Assembly: GCA_959347315.1 (NCBI GenBank)
Contig: OY365817.1
Coordinates: 3,774,056 to 3,838,055 of the forward strand
Length of the DNA: 64,000 bases
Direction of reading: 5' to 3'
DNA from: Bimastos eiseni
Taxonomy: Eukaryota; Annelida; Clitellata; Crassiclitellata; Lumbricidae
The notes beneath the pieces were generated by a model. It had not been told where the DNA came from, made no database searches, and worked only from the letters and a program-made list of their open reading frames with translations. Below, one piece after another: positions 24,930 through 35,737 of the stretch. Both the position numbers and the translations under genes were made by a program. The stretch's first letter is position 1; every line of letters begins with the position of its first letter.

Positions 24930-25090
24930 CAGTACAGGACGACCATAACGCAATAATAATATTACAGGCCTACATCTAATTTAACAAATTCGCCGCCTAG
25001 CAAAAGAGTCTGGTCAACCTTACCGGGGATACGGGTTTCGAACTCGGTTCCTCAGCTATGCGCCCCAATGTTTTATCTATAGGCCAGGCA
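24930..25090 (-). mobile_element. tRNA-derived SINE, copy B
   Basis: On the minus strand: GGGGCGCATAGCTGAGGAAC, then CGAGTTCGAAACCCGTATCC, GGTAAGGTTGACCAGAC and TTTTGCTAGGCGGCG. This matches copy A at 2080-2170 block for block. Confidence 0.65.
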
Positions 25091-26340
25091 TGGAATAAGG
25101 TGTGAGCGGAATGAGGAAGGTAAGGGTAACGAGGGATGGAAGGCTAGCAGATGGAAGGGGAGATGACGGTAAAGCAGAGTAGAGGACGGCAATGGGAAGA
25201 GTTCAGGAGTGGGTTCTGCTTCGTCTTTACTTTGACCTTTGACTATGGGCCTGTCAGGAGTTTATAGGCCTACGCCATATATACCTAAGAGCAAATACTC
25301 CATTCAAGAAGAAATATTGGGAGGGGATATACCATTGTTAGAGGCATTTTAAAATTATGGAAGTTTAAAAACGGGAAGGAAGGGAAACTGGATGAAGTTG
25401 ATCCAGTGACTTCGGGGAGGTGATCTATGCGGACGCCCATGCCTCTGAACATAGCAAAAGTGAACCATTATCATCTTATCGATTAGGCGTATACCATGTA
25501 TACCGGTAATTAAGCATTTATTGTAATAGGCTAATTGTGGTTTACTGGTGTATTGTAGTGTGGGGCCAAATATTGAAAGTAGTGGGCAGAGCTTGAGGAA
25601 GGATAAGTACAATGACGCAACTGTCTAGATGATGCGCTTGTGATAAGTTGGTAGCCTGCGCTTTGCTTTTGACCAGCGCTTTAGAAATTACGAGCGAGAG
25701 AGACAGACGGACGGACAAAGACAAGACAGACGGACGTACAGACAGACAAGACTGACAAACAGATATACGGAAGCAATAGCTATCTTTAACTATTTTCTTA
25801 GTCTGGATCAGTCTTGATGGAATACTCGTCTGGCTATTCATCTGATCAGGACTCGGTTTGAGGGCACCATCTGTTCAAACCTTCTGCACACAAATTAATA
25901 AAAATAATGTTTTGTTTCCAGAGAGAACAAGTTGAGCTGTGGAATGTCGCTGGCTTGGGGGTACAGACTTTCATCTCTTCTCCCTCATTCCATTGCGACG
26001 TCGATTCAAGCAATAAGAGGTCATAATTATAGATTCACAGCCAGAGAGGTCATGTCCGACGTCACAGGTCGTAGAAACTGGTGAAATTCACCTTGAAAGC
26101 ACTCACAGGAAAACTAACAAATTTCTTGTTTAGATTTTGCAAATAAAGAACTGTAAGGACATGATTAAACCTTGTCAACACCAGTGACTATCATAGTTCA
26201 GAGACAATTGTTTTGCAGACTTTTTGTATATCTCTCAAACTCCTCTATCCATCTGAACTTCTTGATTGAAGTGTTTGTCGCTCTAAACTAAAATTGGTTG
26301 TGTAATCATAGAATGACCAATCACAAAGTATATACTCTAT
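25091..26340. other. Intergenic, no gene recognised
   Basis: A GACGGACGGACAGACAGAC-style degenerate tetranucleotide tract lies at about 25695-25765. No exon or conserved repeat was otherwise seen. Confidence 0.4.
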
Positions 26341-26344
26341 TCAG

Positions 26345-26625
26345 TATATTATATATATATATATATATATATAAATAAAATAAGACTATATAATAGAGTA
26401 TATATATACATACATATATATATATATAATATATATATAATAAGACTATATAATAGAGTATATATATACATATATATATATATATATGTAGATGTAGAGA
26501 TATATATAGACTATATAATAGAGTATATATATACATATATATATATATATGTAGAGATATATATAGACTATATAATAGAGTATATATATATATATATATT
26601 ATACACACACATATATATATAATGA
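26345..26625. repeat. (TA)n array with a higher-order unit
   Basis: TA-rich DNA in which GACTATATAATAGAGTATAT recurs about four times (near 26385, 26445, 26508 and 26566), so a 60-70-bp unit was tandemly multiplied within the TA tract. Confidence 0.85.
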
Positions 26626-26974
26626 GAAACAAACGGACAATGTGAGTTACAAAAGGAATTGTTCGCAGTTCGCGACCAAATCGGCAGGTAGCGTCATTTA
26701 TAAGGTAGGGGCCTATACATTTGTGTTTGAACTACAGGTCCTAGTTGCAGGCGAAGAAATACGTTAGTGTCATTGGACATCGCAGTACTAGGAAAATTTC
26801 GTTAATGCCGTAGTATATTCGGTTTTTTGCCGAACTTATGACACCTCTTTTAATAATGGACAATAAACTATTAGCTGCTTAAGATCATCGTTATACTGAT
26901 GTCATTAACTCCTTCACAGCTTGCACTGATGCACCGAGATTGCCGCCAAAACTACAACTACTTCCACTAGCCTA

Positions 26975-27062
26975 CTACTTCCACTACTTCCCCCTACTCC
27001 ACCTACTACTACTACCACTTCTCCTACTACTACTACTCCACCTACTACTACTACTACCAATG

Positions 27063-27110
<48 letters not shown>

Positions 27111-27325
27111 CCAAGATTACAAGCATCTGACAAGCAGCGACCCAGATGGCCTCAGGACAGATCCGTTGGCAATGCCAATGATGAACAATGCCATATTACT
27201 GCTAACAATAATAATAATTTTAAAAAATAATAATAGTAATAACAATAACAACAATAATAATAACAACAACAATAACAACAACAATATCAATAATAATAAT
27301 AATAGTAATAATAATAACAGAGTGA
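26975..27325. repeat. CTA, AAT and AAC/AAT microsatellites
   Basis: CTACTACTA-type repeats at 26975-27056, a pure (AAT)n run at 27062-27109, and mixed AAT/AAC at 27205-27318. The poly-Asn, poly-Ile and poly-Leu frames here are artefacts. Confidence 0.9.
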
Positions 27326-27394
27326 TACCGCACCAGATCAGCGGAGGATTCTGGTGCTGCTGCTGAGATCACAGCAGACTGAAATACATTAAAA

Positions 27395-27665
27395 TACACC
27401 ACTATTTTGTCATCATACCGCTTTGTGCCATTGGCCTTCGACACTCTGGGTCCTGTCAACCGGAATAGATTAGCACTGATTAATTTCCTTGGCCACCGGC
27501 TTGCCCAGGTATCAGGCGGCAGGAGAGAGACCACCCTCCTCTACCAGCGCTTGTCAATGACTGTCCAGCGCTTCACGCAGTCGCTTTTTGTAGCAATTTT
27601 TCTACCAATAAAACCATCTGCGAAGACTAGCCATTCCAGAACAATGCCCCCTAATTTTTTTTACT
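27395..27665 (+). mobile_element. LINE polyprotein C-terminal fragment
   Basis: The plus strand reads YRFVPLAFDTLGPVN, then FLGHRLAQVSGGRRETTLLY and QRLSMTVQRF. This pattern is common at the C terminus of metazoan LINE or reverse-transcriptase-associated proteins. It is embedded in simple repeats, with no upstream RT visible. Confidence 0.5.
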
Positions 27666-27697
27666 CCTGAGGGATCACATGTACCTCGGGGGAAAAA

Positions 27698-27942
27698 ATT
27701 AGTAATAATAATAGCAATAATAGTAATAATAGTAATAATAGTAATAATAGTAATAATAACAATGTGTGTACATTTGCATTTGCATAGATGGGGATTGACT
27801 GGTATTACAACTGCGTTCTCAACACTCATATCATCATATCACTCATATCATCATATCACTCATATCATCATATCACTCATATCATCATATCATCATATCA
27901 CCATATCACTCATATCATCATATCACTCATATCACTTGCAAT
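27698..27942. repeat. (TAATAG)n and a 17-bp minisatellite
   Basis: TAATAATAG repeats at 27698-27762 are followed at 27824-27940 by about six units of ACTCATATCATCATATC. Confidence 0.9.
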
Positions 27943-28305
27943 TGGTATTTAATAACTATTTATCACACAGTGGCAGCACATGAATGCCACTCAACGTTGT
28001 ACAACATTTCCTAAACATCTGCAATTCATCTAATGCACCACTTCTGTAACAAAGGCACTGAAAGCGATGGGCTACATAAGAATATTTGCAATTTGGTTTT
28101 TTGTCAGCAAACGCAATGGAAAATGTACATTTCAAGGGAAATGGTTCTAATTAAATAAAAACATTCTATTAAAAAGCCCATCAATGACAAGAGAGAAATC
28201 AGATCATAATTTATTGACTTAACAAAATCACCTTTCCAATAATAAAAGACATGACAAATTCAGATATGCACAAAGTGAAACAGAGGTAAGGAACACAATT
28301 CACAG

Positions 28306-29076
28306 CAGGGATGTCGTCTCGAGACAGCAGTCTTGGTCTTGAGATGATCTCAAGACCAGAAAACTGCGGTATTGGTCTCGAACGCATCGGTCTTGGTCTT
28401 AAAGAACCGGTTTTGGGACGGGTTTCCATCTTAAATTAGCGTTCTTCGTCATTTGCCATATCAGAGCAATCTTTTAGATATTTGTAGGTTAATTTCGATT
28501 ATTAGAGACACTGGATGTTTAGGCCCTACACGATTGTAATCGATTTATGGCATGTTGACCATCTTTATATTCATGCTATCATAGGCAGAAAAAATGCATT
28601 TGCAATGGAGCCAGGAAATTAAAAATTTGCTTTGACAAATTTTAATTCACAAATTTTAAGGTTTTGATATTTTGGTCGGCCACGTGTAGACACTGTTAAC
28701 CTACAATTCCGAGGTCCGTGGTACAAGTACACCATTCAAACGTAACATTAATCTACTTGTTCAGATGTCTTAAAATATTTGCCAATCTTAAACTATAAGT
28801 AATTCATAGCATGATATTCATAGGCAGAAGTCAAGGGCTGAACCACCAAAGGCTCAGAGTGACTGGTAAAACCGCTTTCTGGACCATTATTAAGATTAGT
28901 ATTCTTCAGCAATAAATATAATGTTTTGTTTTAGTGTCTTAATGAATTGAATTATTTATAAAAAAGAGTATCGGTCTTGGTCCTGGATCGCTGGTCTTGG
29001 TCTCGGACCACTTGGTCTTGAACCTCTTGGTCTTGGACCTCTCGGTCTTGAGTTTTTGATCTCGTGCCCAACACTG
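28306..29076. mobile_element. Non-autonomous hAT-like element, GGTCTTGG-rich
   Basis: Ends are CAGGGATGTCG and, reverse-complemented, CAGTGTTGGGC. Flanks ATTCACAG (28298-28305) and ATTCAGAG (29077-29084) match at 7 of 8. Both subterminal regions carry many GGTCTTGGTCTTGAGA-type repeats, in the same plus-strand orientation on both sides. The core (28440-28970) has no recognisable coding sequence. A related GAGACCGAGACAG-rich element lies at about 61934-62403. Confidence 0.7.
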
Positions 29077-29084
29077 ATTCAGAG

Positions 29085-30463
29085 GCACAATTAGTCAGTC
29101 ACAATGTGAAGATAGTCAGATTTATTCTTTCATTGTCATTCCAGAAATTATTAGTGCCCACTTTATGAAAATTAAGAACTTTGGAATCGATAAATTGCAT
29201 TTGTTGAGAGATGGTTTTGGCAAAACAATGCCATGACCAAGGAAGACTTAAGCAATCACATCCAGATATTGAATTTGTCACAAAAATAAACTCATTCTGT
29301 AAAGTACAAAGAATTCAAACCAAAAAGACTAAAACCGTGGCATGCAGCGGAGCATTCCTGAGCTCACATTGACCACATACAAGACGATCAGGACCTAGAG
29401 CACACAATGCGCCCAAGTTCGTAGACAAAATGTTTCGTACCAGATCTAAATGAGGACAAAATTTATCACCGGATAGATAAATCACAGACAAAAGTTCCAC
29501 AACACATCAAAGTGAAACCAAATTCATATAAATTGTTCTCAAACTCTGCAAAACGAGTCAAATTCGTACACACACCAGTTGCATAAAATAGCACAGAATC
29601 TAGTCACATAACAGATAGTAAGTGGAAGCAAAAAATTCATAAAAATATGCACAACAAAGTGAGTACGGCAAAGTTCATAAATACTCCTGCAACAAAAGAG
29701 GTGACAAACAGCCAGACACTTGTGACTTCGACCAGATGTGTCTGACACAGGATTTAGTTCCAGAGATTATTTTCACAAACACAAGACTCCCACCCGACAA
29801 CATTTGCTATGAGAAGCTGCAGGGGTAATACACAGACATGAAGCGGGTTCGATAACCACTACGCACATGAGGTTAATTCATCCTTCCACTCCCTAGGGGC
29901 CATGGTAAAATAAGCAACAGTAGGACGAATTGACACCTAACATTCTGTCATGCAATTACAAAAAAATCGACTCTTGTTTAACTAGCTATCACATGCACCT
30001 GCTACTTCTTGTAATCATACTGCAGTTCATCAGTTTAATTTGAATAAATGAATATGATCATTATAACAGATCCTGAGCAAATGTTAAGCAAAAAATGAAA
30101 TCACAGTAAAGGCAACTAAAATTTGATTCGCTCTCCCAGTGTAACCCAGTTCGAAATCTCTTCGTTTGTCTTTGCCACTCTTCTGTTTTCTTTCTCTCAA
30201 TGCCCTCTTCTGCTCGACCCTTCCACCTGACCTTTATGCCTTTCCATTACTATAAATGTGTTTCTTGTTCTTATTCGGTTGGCAATTCAACCAACAGTTC
30301 TTCCATCTGTGGCTGTGTCTCAAGACACATCAACAAATACATCCCACTACAAGACTGAAAAACTCCAAACAACAAAAGCAAGGAAAATAATCACCCATCT
30401 GCACGAATCACCAAAACCAAACACCCTCATCGGCGGATGGACAGACCTCCGACAACAACCCTA
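29085..30463. other. Region downstream of the TMEM272-like gene
   Basis: May include the 3' UTR of the minus-strand gene that stops at 30464. A SINE copy sits at 29815-30065. Open frames at 29500-29315 and 29748-29539 (minus) are short and unrecognised. Confidence 0.35.
29815..30065 (+). mobile_element. tRNA-derived SINE, copy C
   Basis: A box-B-like GGGTTCGATAACC sits near 29848. The tail TTGTAATCATACTGCAGTTC followed by GTTTAATTTGAATAAATG matches that of copy A near 2250. Confidence 0.5.
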
Positions 30464-33400
30464 CTACGACTGGTCGAATGGTTGGCCACTCGACAGGAAA
30501 GGTCCGGAAGTAGATAGACAGCCAAATATACAGCTGGATACACAGAAACAGCTGCATAAGACCACGAAGATCATGTATGTGACAGTGGTCAGCCAGAAAG
30601 CAAAGCTGTAGAGAACTGGGTGACAGTAATCCGTTTCAGTTGGTTCCGTCGTAAACCTACCGTATGTTCGATACACCCAAATGTTACCTGAATGAAAAAG
30701 GACAGTGTTAATTAGAAAGCTGCAGACATAGGGCAGAGACCATGGAGTAATGGATTAGACACTGGGACGCTGAACTGACAAATAGAGTTCGATACCTGTT
30801 ATCGCCCTAAGGTTGGCTAGTCCCTTCCTTTGCTAGGAGGTGGCATTGGTTAAATTAATTGCATAACGTAATCGTATCTTACCATTGACATAGCATCTCT
30901 CACAGAATAACTATTCAGAGGCGCTCTCAGTATGGAAACCCTTGGGAAAAAGAACGCCTTTAAAGAGTGAGAAGCCGATGGAAAGAATCCCAGTCATTAG
31001 TCTAGTCCTTATTGATGGATGAAGGTCATTCCAGGTAGATGAATCCAGATGGACCCACAACAGCAAATACCCATTGTTGGGCCAAAGCAGTCTTAGCACT
31101 AAGCACTAAAAGATAAAGATGATCAACAGAGAGCAATATGTGAAGTTGCAGAAAACGGCTTTCGTAAATAGTCCGAGATATCTCTGCATAGCTGGGCTTT
31201 GGGAACCATAATGAGGATCTTGCAGTGGATACATGCAGTGAAAGGAAGCCAGTGCAAGACTTCCAAGAGAGACCAGAATCACAATACAACCTGAGGGAAG
31301 GACCCCACCCACTTCACCTCCCACATAAAGAGAAAATGAACTTTCTGCAGAGACTAATGTACAAAAACATACATTAGGAACTCTCGTGTCCCCCAAGCAC
31401 CCACTGTAAGTCGGTGAACTAGTATACTATTCCCATAGACTGGAACATTTTCAGAATCAAGCCTAATAAACTCACTTATTGAGTGGCTGTTTGATACCTT
31501 TTTAATAATTGTCATGAACTTGTAAGTCACTGAGTTTTTGACAGCGACAATTTCTTTTTCTCAGTAACGAAGATACACATATATTTGTAGAGACATGTGC
31601 AAAATGAAGGAAGGAAGAATGGATGCCTTGCCTGACAGCTGACAGATAAATTCAACTTCTGTAATAAATTGCCAACATTCATTCATAACTATACTTGTAA
31701 TCAAACCATGGTTTACTTGGCTTTTCAGCTTTAAATGAAAAGAACATTTTATAATCATTTTACTATGGTGTGAGGAGCAGTAGGAAACAAGATTGATTAC
31801 TGCCACATCATAAGGCTGTCTAGTACCTCCTAACGATGGCCTTGGTTACGTAAGATGTAGGATGTGACAGGTGCCTTGCATGGCTGCAGTACAGTTAAAT
31901 TCAGTCAGTCAGGATAAGAGTCCGCTTAAAAATACTGACATACATTACGAGTTTTTAGCTAGATCTATAAGCAGCAGCAATTGGTTGCATATGAGATGTA
32001 ATTGTTAGAAGTACAAGGCAACTATAGCAGAACTGGCATTGAAGGAAAGTCTTGACAACAGGGTTAAGAAATTGGGATCATTCCGAGAGGCAGCCATTGG
32101 TATAAAGCGTTGACGCCACTTTTTCTTGGTCTCAGCATACTAGGATCGGTGCTCACTCCTCTCTCTCTCTCTCCAACTGATGTCCCCCAACAGTGTCCAC
32201 GTCCAACATTGTCTTACACCCAAACAGCGTCCGACTCCCCAATGACGCACAGCCAATCTACTCAGTCGAGTATTCCAAAAAATTAATACACGAATAAGCC
32301 AATAAATAATAATCAATTCATCTGAATAATTTCAGCAGAAATCTCATAAAAATAATTACTTGAATAAATGCAAACCTGAGATAAACCAAGCAAACAGGAA
32401 GCAGCTGAACAGCGCGTTCAGAGGTGAGACATTGTTCCGACGATCGTGCTGCCGATCGAGTTTGTCAATCCTTCGCTTACGACATCGATCGAAGAGTGAA
32501 ATGAAAGTTGTGATGAGACTGACACAGCCACCAATAACCAAATATATCGGAATGAAATGCTCCACTGGACAATCGAACATGTACAGAGAACCTGACAAAT
32601 AAAAAGATAAACAATTGGAATAAATAATAGTAATAATAATTATTATCATCATACAATATCAGAATTATAATAATCGCCATTATTCATTAGAAACTGCCCA
32701 AATGTTGACCTGACCTATTTCTTGCACACTGACCTATATTGACCTATAACTATATCTTGCATGTTGACCTAAATTGACCTGACCTCTCTTTTGCAAGCTG
32801 GCCTATATTGACTTGACCTCTCTCTTGAATGCTAACCTATATTGACCTGACCTTTTTCTTGAATGCTGACCTACATTGACCTGACCTCTTTTCAATACTG
32901 TTTTCTATAAACTGAACTTATCTTTGCACACTGACTCTACCCTCTATCATAGCACAGAGGTCTAATGCAGAAGAGGACCATCTTAACCAATAGCACATCA
33001 ATTAAACAAAAGGCACGATCACTTGGCTAGAGTAGTTAATAAGTTCACAGGTTATGGTATGTCAACAATGTTGAGTAGATTAATGGGGTTAGAAAGGTCA
33101 ATAGGGTGGATAGATAGGGTAGATTATGGTTGGTAAGCAGGGTTGGATAGAGTAGGCATACACAAACAGGGTCAGATGGGATGTTTTTGTAAGTTGGTAA
33201 AGGGTAGAGAAGGTCATATGGGGTGATTTTAGAAGGGCAGGGTAATGCATAGCAGGGTGGTGAAGGCCAGATGAGGTAAAACAAGGAGCATAGGATACGG
33301 GGAGAAAGGCATTGCGCTCAAAGGCATTGCGCTCAAAGGCATTGCGCTCAAAGGCATCGCGCTCAAAGGCATCACGCTCAAAGGCATTGCACTCAAAGGC

Positions 33401-35737
33401 ATTGTGCCCAAAGGTATTGTGCTCAAAGGCATTGCGCTCAAAGGCATTGTGTTCAAAGGCATTGCGTTCAAATGCATTGCGTTCAAAGGCATTGCGTTCA
33501 AAGGCATTGCGTTCAAATGCATTGTGCTCAAATTGCGCTCAAAAGCTTACCTATCACAATTGAAGCGATTGGAACACCAAAACACAACGCAATTGCTATC
33601 CCACAACCAACTGAAACAAAACAACAAACATAAAAGTGCATCAATAATAGGTAGATTAATTAATATTCGCACAGAAATTAATAGTTTAATATACAGTACG
33701 GCTGAGGATGCTGGTGAGCTGCTTCATTCCAAAATTGGAACTTCCGGTCCGTGGTCCGGGACTTGGGAGTACTCCTGGACGAGGGCCTGTCAACGCCCTC
33801 TGCAGATCCTGCTTCAACCAGTTACGTCAGATCAGGGTCATACGGTGCCACCTGTCAATGAACGCTGCTGCGACTCTGGTGTGCCGACTCATTTGTGCTG
33901 ATTGGATTACTGCAAAACCAGCTGTATATGCCAGCTGCAGTCCGTTCTAAATTGTGCCGCCAAAGTTGTTGCCAGACTTCCAAAGTTCTCGCACATCTCG
34001 AGAGACACGCTACACTGATTACCGGTGGAGGACAGAATCGTCTTCAAGATCGACCTCATGGTGCATTCGTCGCTGGTTGGTGCCGCCTCGGGTTACATGT
34101 GCGACCTGTATATTCCAGTTGCCAGCCAGTCAGGGCGTCAGTCCCTGCGCTCTGCGTCTCATGGGGACCTGGTGGTCCCGCACTCTCGTACCACCGTGCG
34201 GGCTGGCGGCGTCTTTTCATGCGTTGGACTGTTACATTGGAACTCCTTGCCATTATCAATTCGAAGTCTCCCATTGTGTGTAGCACGGGAGACATTTTCT
34301 GAACTATTCAAGACGCATTTATTTTAGAACTGCTAGGTAGCTTCGGTAGGCGCCCTCGTGAAGTTCTTGTAGGGCGCTATATAAATGTTCATATACATAC
34401 ATACATACATACATACATACATACATACATACATACATACGTACATACATACATGCATACATACATACATACATACATACATACATACATACATACAGTT
34501 ATGTTCATACACAAATTAATATGTGTACTCATATGCAAATTAATATGTAAACATACATTAACATTCAAATGCAAAATAATATGTACTCAGACACAAATTA
34601 ATAGTTAAACCTATCATTAATACGCATGTACAGATTAGTACTTGCACGATGCACACAAAGAAATATTTGAGCGTATTTTAATATTTACATACAAACTAAG
34701 AGTTATACTCAAATGACTTATAAAGCACTCACACATAAATTAATATTTAAACAGACATTAATATATTTTTGCAATTAAAATCCCGGTGTCACACGATGTA
34801 TTCCATTTGGATGGGCTGACCACAGCCGAATTACCATCAAGGACTGAGCAAAACCTAGTCACCTAGTATAACAGTGTTGGAGGAGGCGGCTCAATGGAAG
34901 AGACAACCCATTTAATAGGCTACAGAAGCAATCTAGCAAACTCTTCTCAACTGACCGGTTCCGGCCAAAAGTGACGTACACCTCTTGAAGAAATCCAACA
35001 CTCCATGCGATTCATCTCTGGCCATCCGGACTCTAACAAACAGCGAATCGTACGATGGAGGCTCTCCTACAAACAGAGGAAAAGTCACAGTGAAAGTCGT
35101 TCAGTACAGAAGTCATTGTAATTCCTACTCAATACGTAGATGGATTAAGACGATTTTTCAAAAGAAGTTATCAACACTGTACATGTTTGACAAGATGGGA
35201 ATGATCCCTCAGATATGTGAGATATGGAATGTAGTAAGCGTATTGATACAATTCCTATGCCCAATTCTATGACGGATCTAGGCCTGCAAGAATTTTTCCA
35301 TAGAACTATGTGAGAAGAATTAAAATATTTGTTTTGTGTCATTAAAAGTTTTATTTTAGGGAAATGCCTTTAGACACAATTTCAACATCTTAATACATGA
35401 CTTAAATATTTCTTTAAAAGTTATTTGTTTACATTGTTCGCATTGGATTAAAAACTGTAGCATCGAAAAGGTTAATGTTGTTGTGTTGTTTCAGTTGATC
35501 ATGGTATAGCAATTGTGTTTTGGTGTTCCAATGGCTGTAATAGTTCACCATCAACTAATGCTTGTTCAGTAGAAATCACTGCTGAATAAATATGTGCTAA
35601 TAAAATAATCTTGTAAATACTGAATATCGTATAGTACAACCTTGGAAGTATCGTGGAGGCATATCGGTCTCTTCGCTTGAGCCGTAGTAAGGCAGAGGTG
35701 GAGTTGATTCAACTGCATCTCCCACATCTCCAGATTG
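30464..35737 (-). CDS. TMEM272-like four-pass membrane protein, 5' end missing
   Basis: Four exons join in phase: 35737-35641, 33610-33551, 32591-32376, 30687-30464 (stop TAG). The first visible exon is a Pro/Ser/acidic cytoplasmic stretch (ESTPPLPYYGSSEETDMPPR). Hydrophobic segments follow: GIAIALCFGVPIASIVIG (exon 2), FIPIYLVIGGCVSLITTFIS then a basic RCRKRRIDKLDR loop and LNALFSCFLFAWFISG (exon 3), and VLYSFAFWLTTVTYMIFVVL (exon 4). The signature SLYMFDCP...IPIYLVIGG and NIWVYRTYG...YCHP matches invertebrate proteins annotated as transmembrane protein 272-like, whose biochemical role is unknown. The sum is about 198 aa. The first exon opens with an AG acceptor in phase 0, so at least one 5' exon with the start codon lies upstream; I could not find it. 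Confidence 0.75.
30735..30880 (+). mobile_element. SINE, copy D, 3'-truncated
   Basis: A box-A-like GGAGTAATGGATTAGACACT, a box-B-like GAGTTCGATACC and the body AAGGTTGGCTAGTCC then TTTGCTAGGAGG match the order of blocks in copies A and B. It lies in the last TMEM272-like intron. Confidence 0.5.
30890..31400 (-). mobile_element. CR1-like LINE 3' end
   Basis: Minus-strand frames show KTALAQQWVFAVVGPS, then WNDLHPSIRTRLMTG and SIGFSLFKGVLFPKGF, with frameshifts. This is the usual C-terminal 'AVVGPxxWNDLPxxxR' pattern of CR1-type LINEs. It lies in the same intron. Confidence 0.65.
31830..31920 (+). repeat. SINE tail fragment
   Basis: GTGCCTTGCATGGCTGCAGT then ACAGTTAAATTCAGTC resembles GCGCCTTGAATGGCTGCCGA, ACAGTTAAATTCGACTC in copy A at about 2178-2213. 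Confidence 0.45.
32695..32905. repeat. Degenerate minisatellite, TTGACCTGACCTCT motif
   Basis: A unit of roughly 40-48 bp, built from TATTGACCTGACCTCTCTTT and TTGCATGCTGACC-like blocks, recurs about five times in a TMEM272-like intron. Confidence 0.8.
33040..33300. repeat. Degenerate GGGT-rich tandem repeat
   Basis: Loose repeats of motifs such as GGTCAATAGGGTGGATAGAT and GGGTAGA run up to the next minisatellite. The unit length is irregular. Confidence 0.5.
33308..33545. repeat. 15-bp minisatellite beside a splice donor
   Basis: About 16 units of AAGGCATTGCGCTCA. In the gene's sense (minus) orientation the array starts only about 6-8 bases after the 5' splice site that follows the exon at 33610-33551. 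It opens artefactual SKALRSKAL-type frames on the plus strand and NAMPLNAMPL on the minus strand. Confidence 0.95.
33690..34385 (+). mobile_element. CR1-like LINE 3' end with GCGCTATATAAAT tail
   Basis: Broken plus-strand frames give CRSCFNQLRQIRVIRCHLSM, AAATLVCRLI, AKVVARLPKFSHIS, LPVEDRIVFKIDLM, RQSLRSASHGDLVVP, LHWNSLPLSIRSLP and TFSELFKTHLF. This is the whole C-terminal thumb region of a CR1-type LINE in order. It ends in GTAGGGCGCTATATAAATGT and then a (CATA)n tract. It gives the best in-window evidence for what the tail belongs to. Confidence 0.8.
34391..34770. repeat. (CATA)n microsatellite and degenerate extension
   Basis: About 26 CATA units to 34497, then an AT-rich degenerate repeat with AATTAATATGTA recurring every 30-40 bp to about 34770. 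Confidence 0.9.

Noticed and set aside
27824..27940. A CRISPR-like array of regular repeats
   Set aside because: Units abut with no unique spacers, and the host is an animal; it is a minisatellite.
33404..33901. A 165-codon plus-strand frame
   Set aside because: Made of the 15-bp minisatellite, a TMEM272-like exon read backwards and a LINE remnant.
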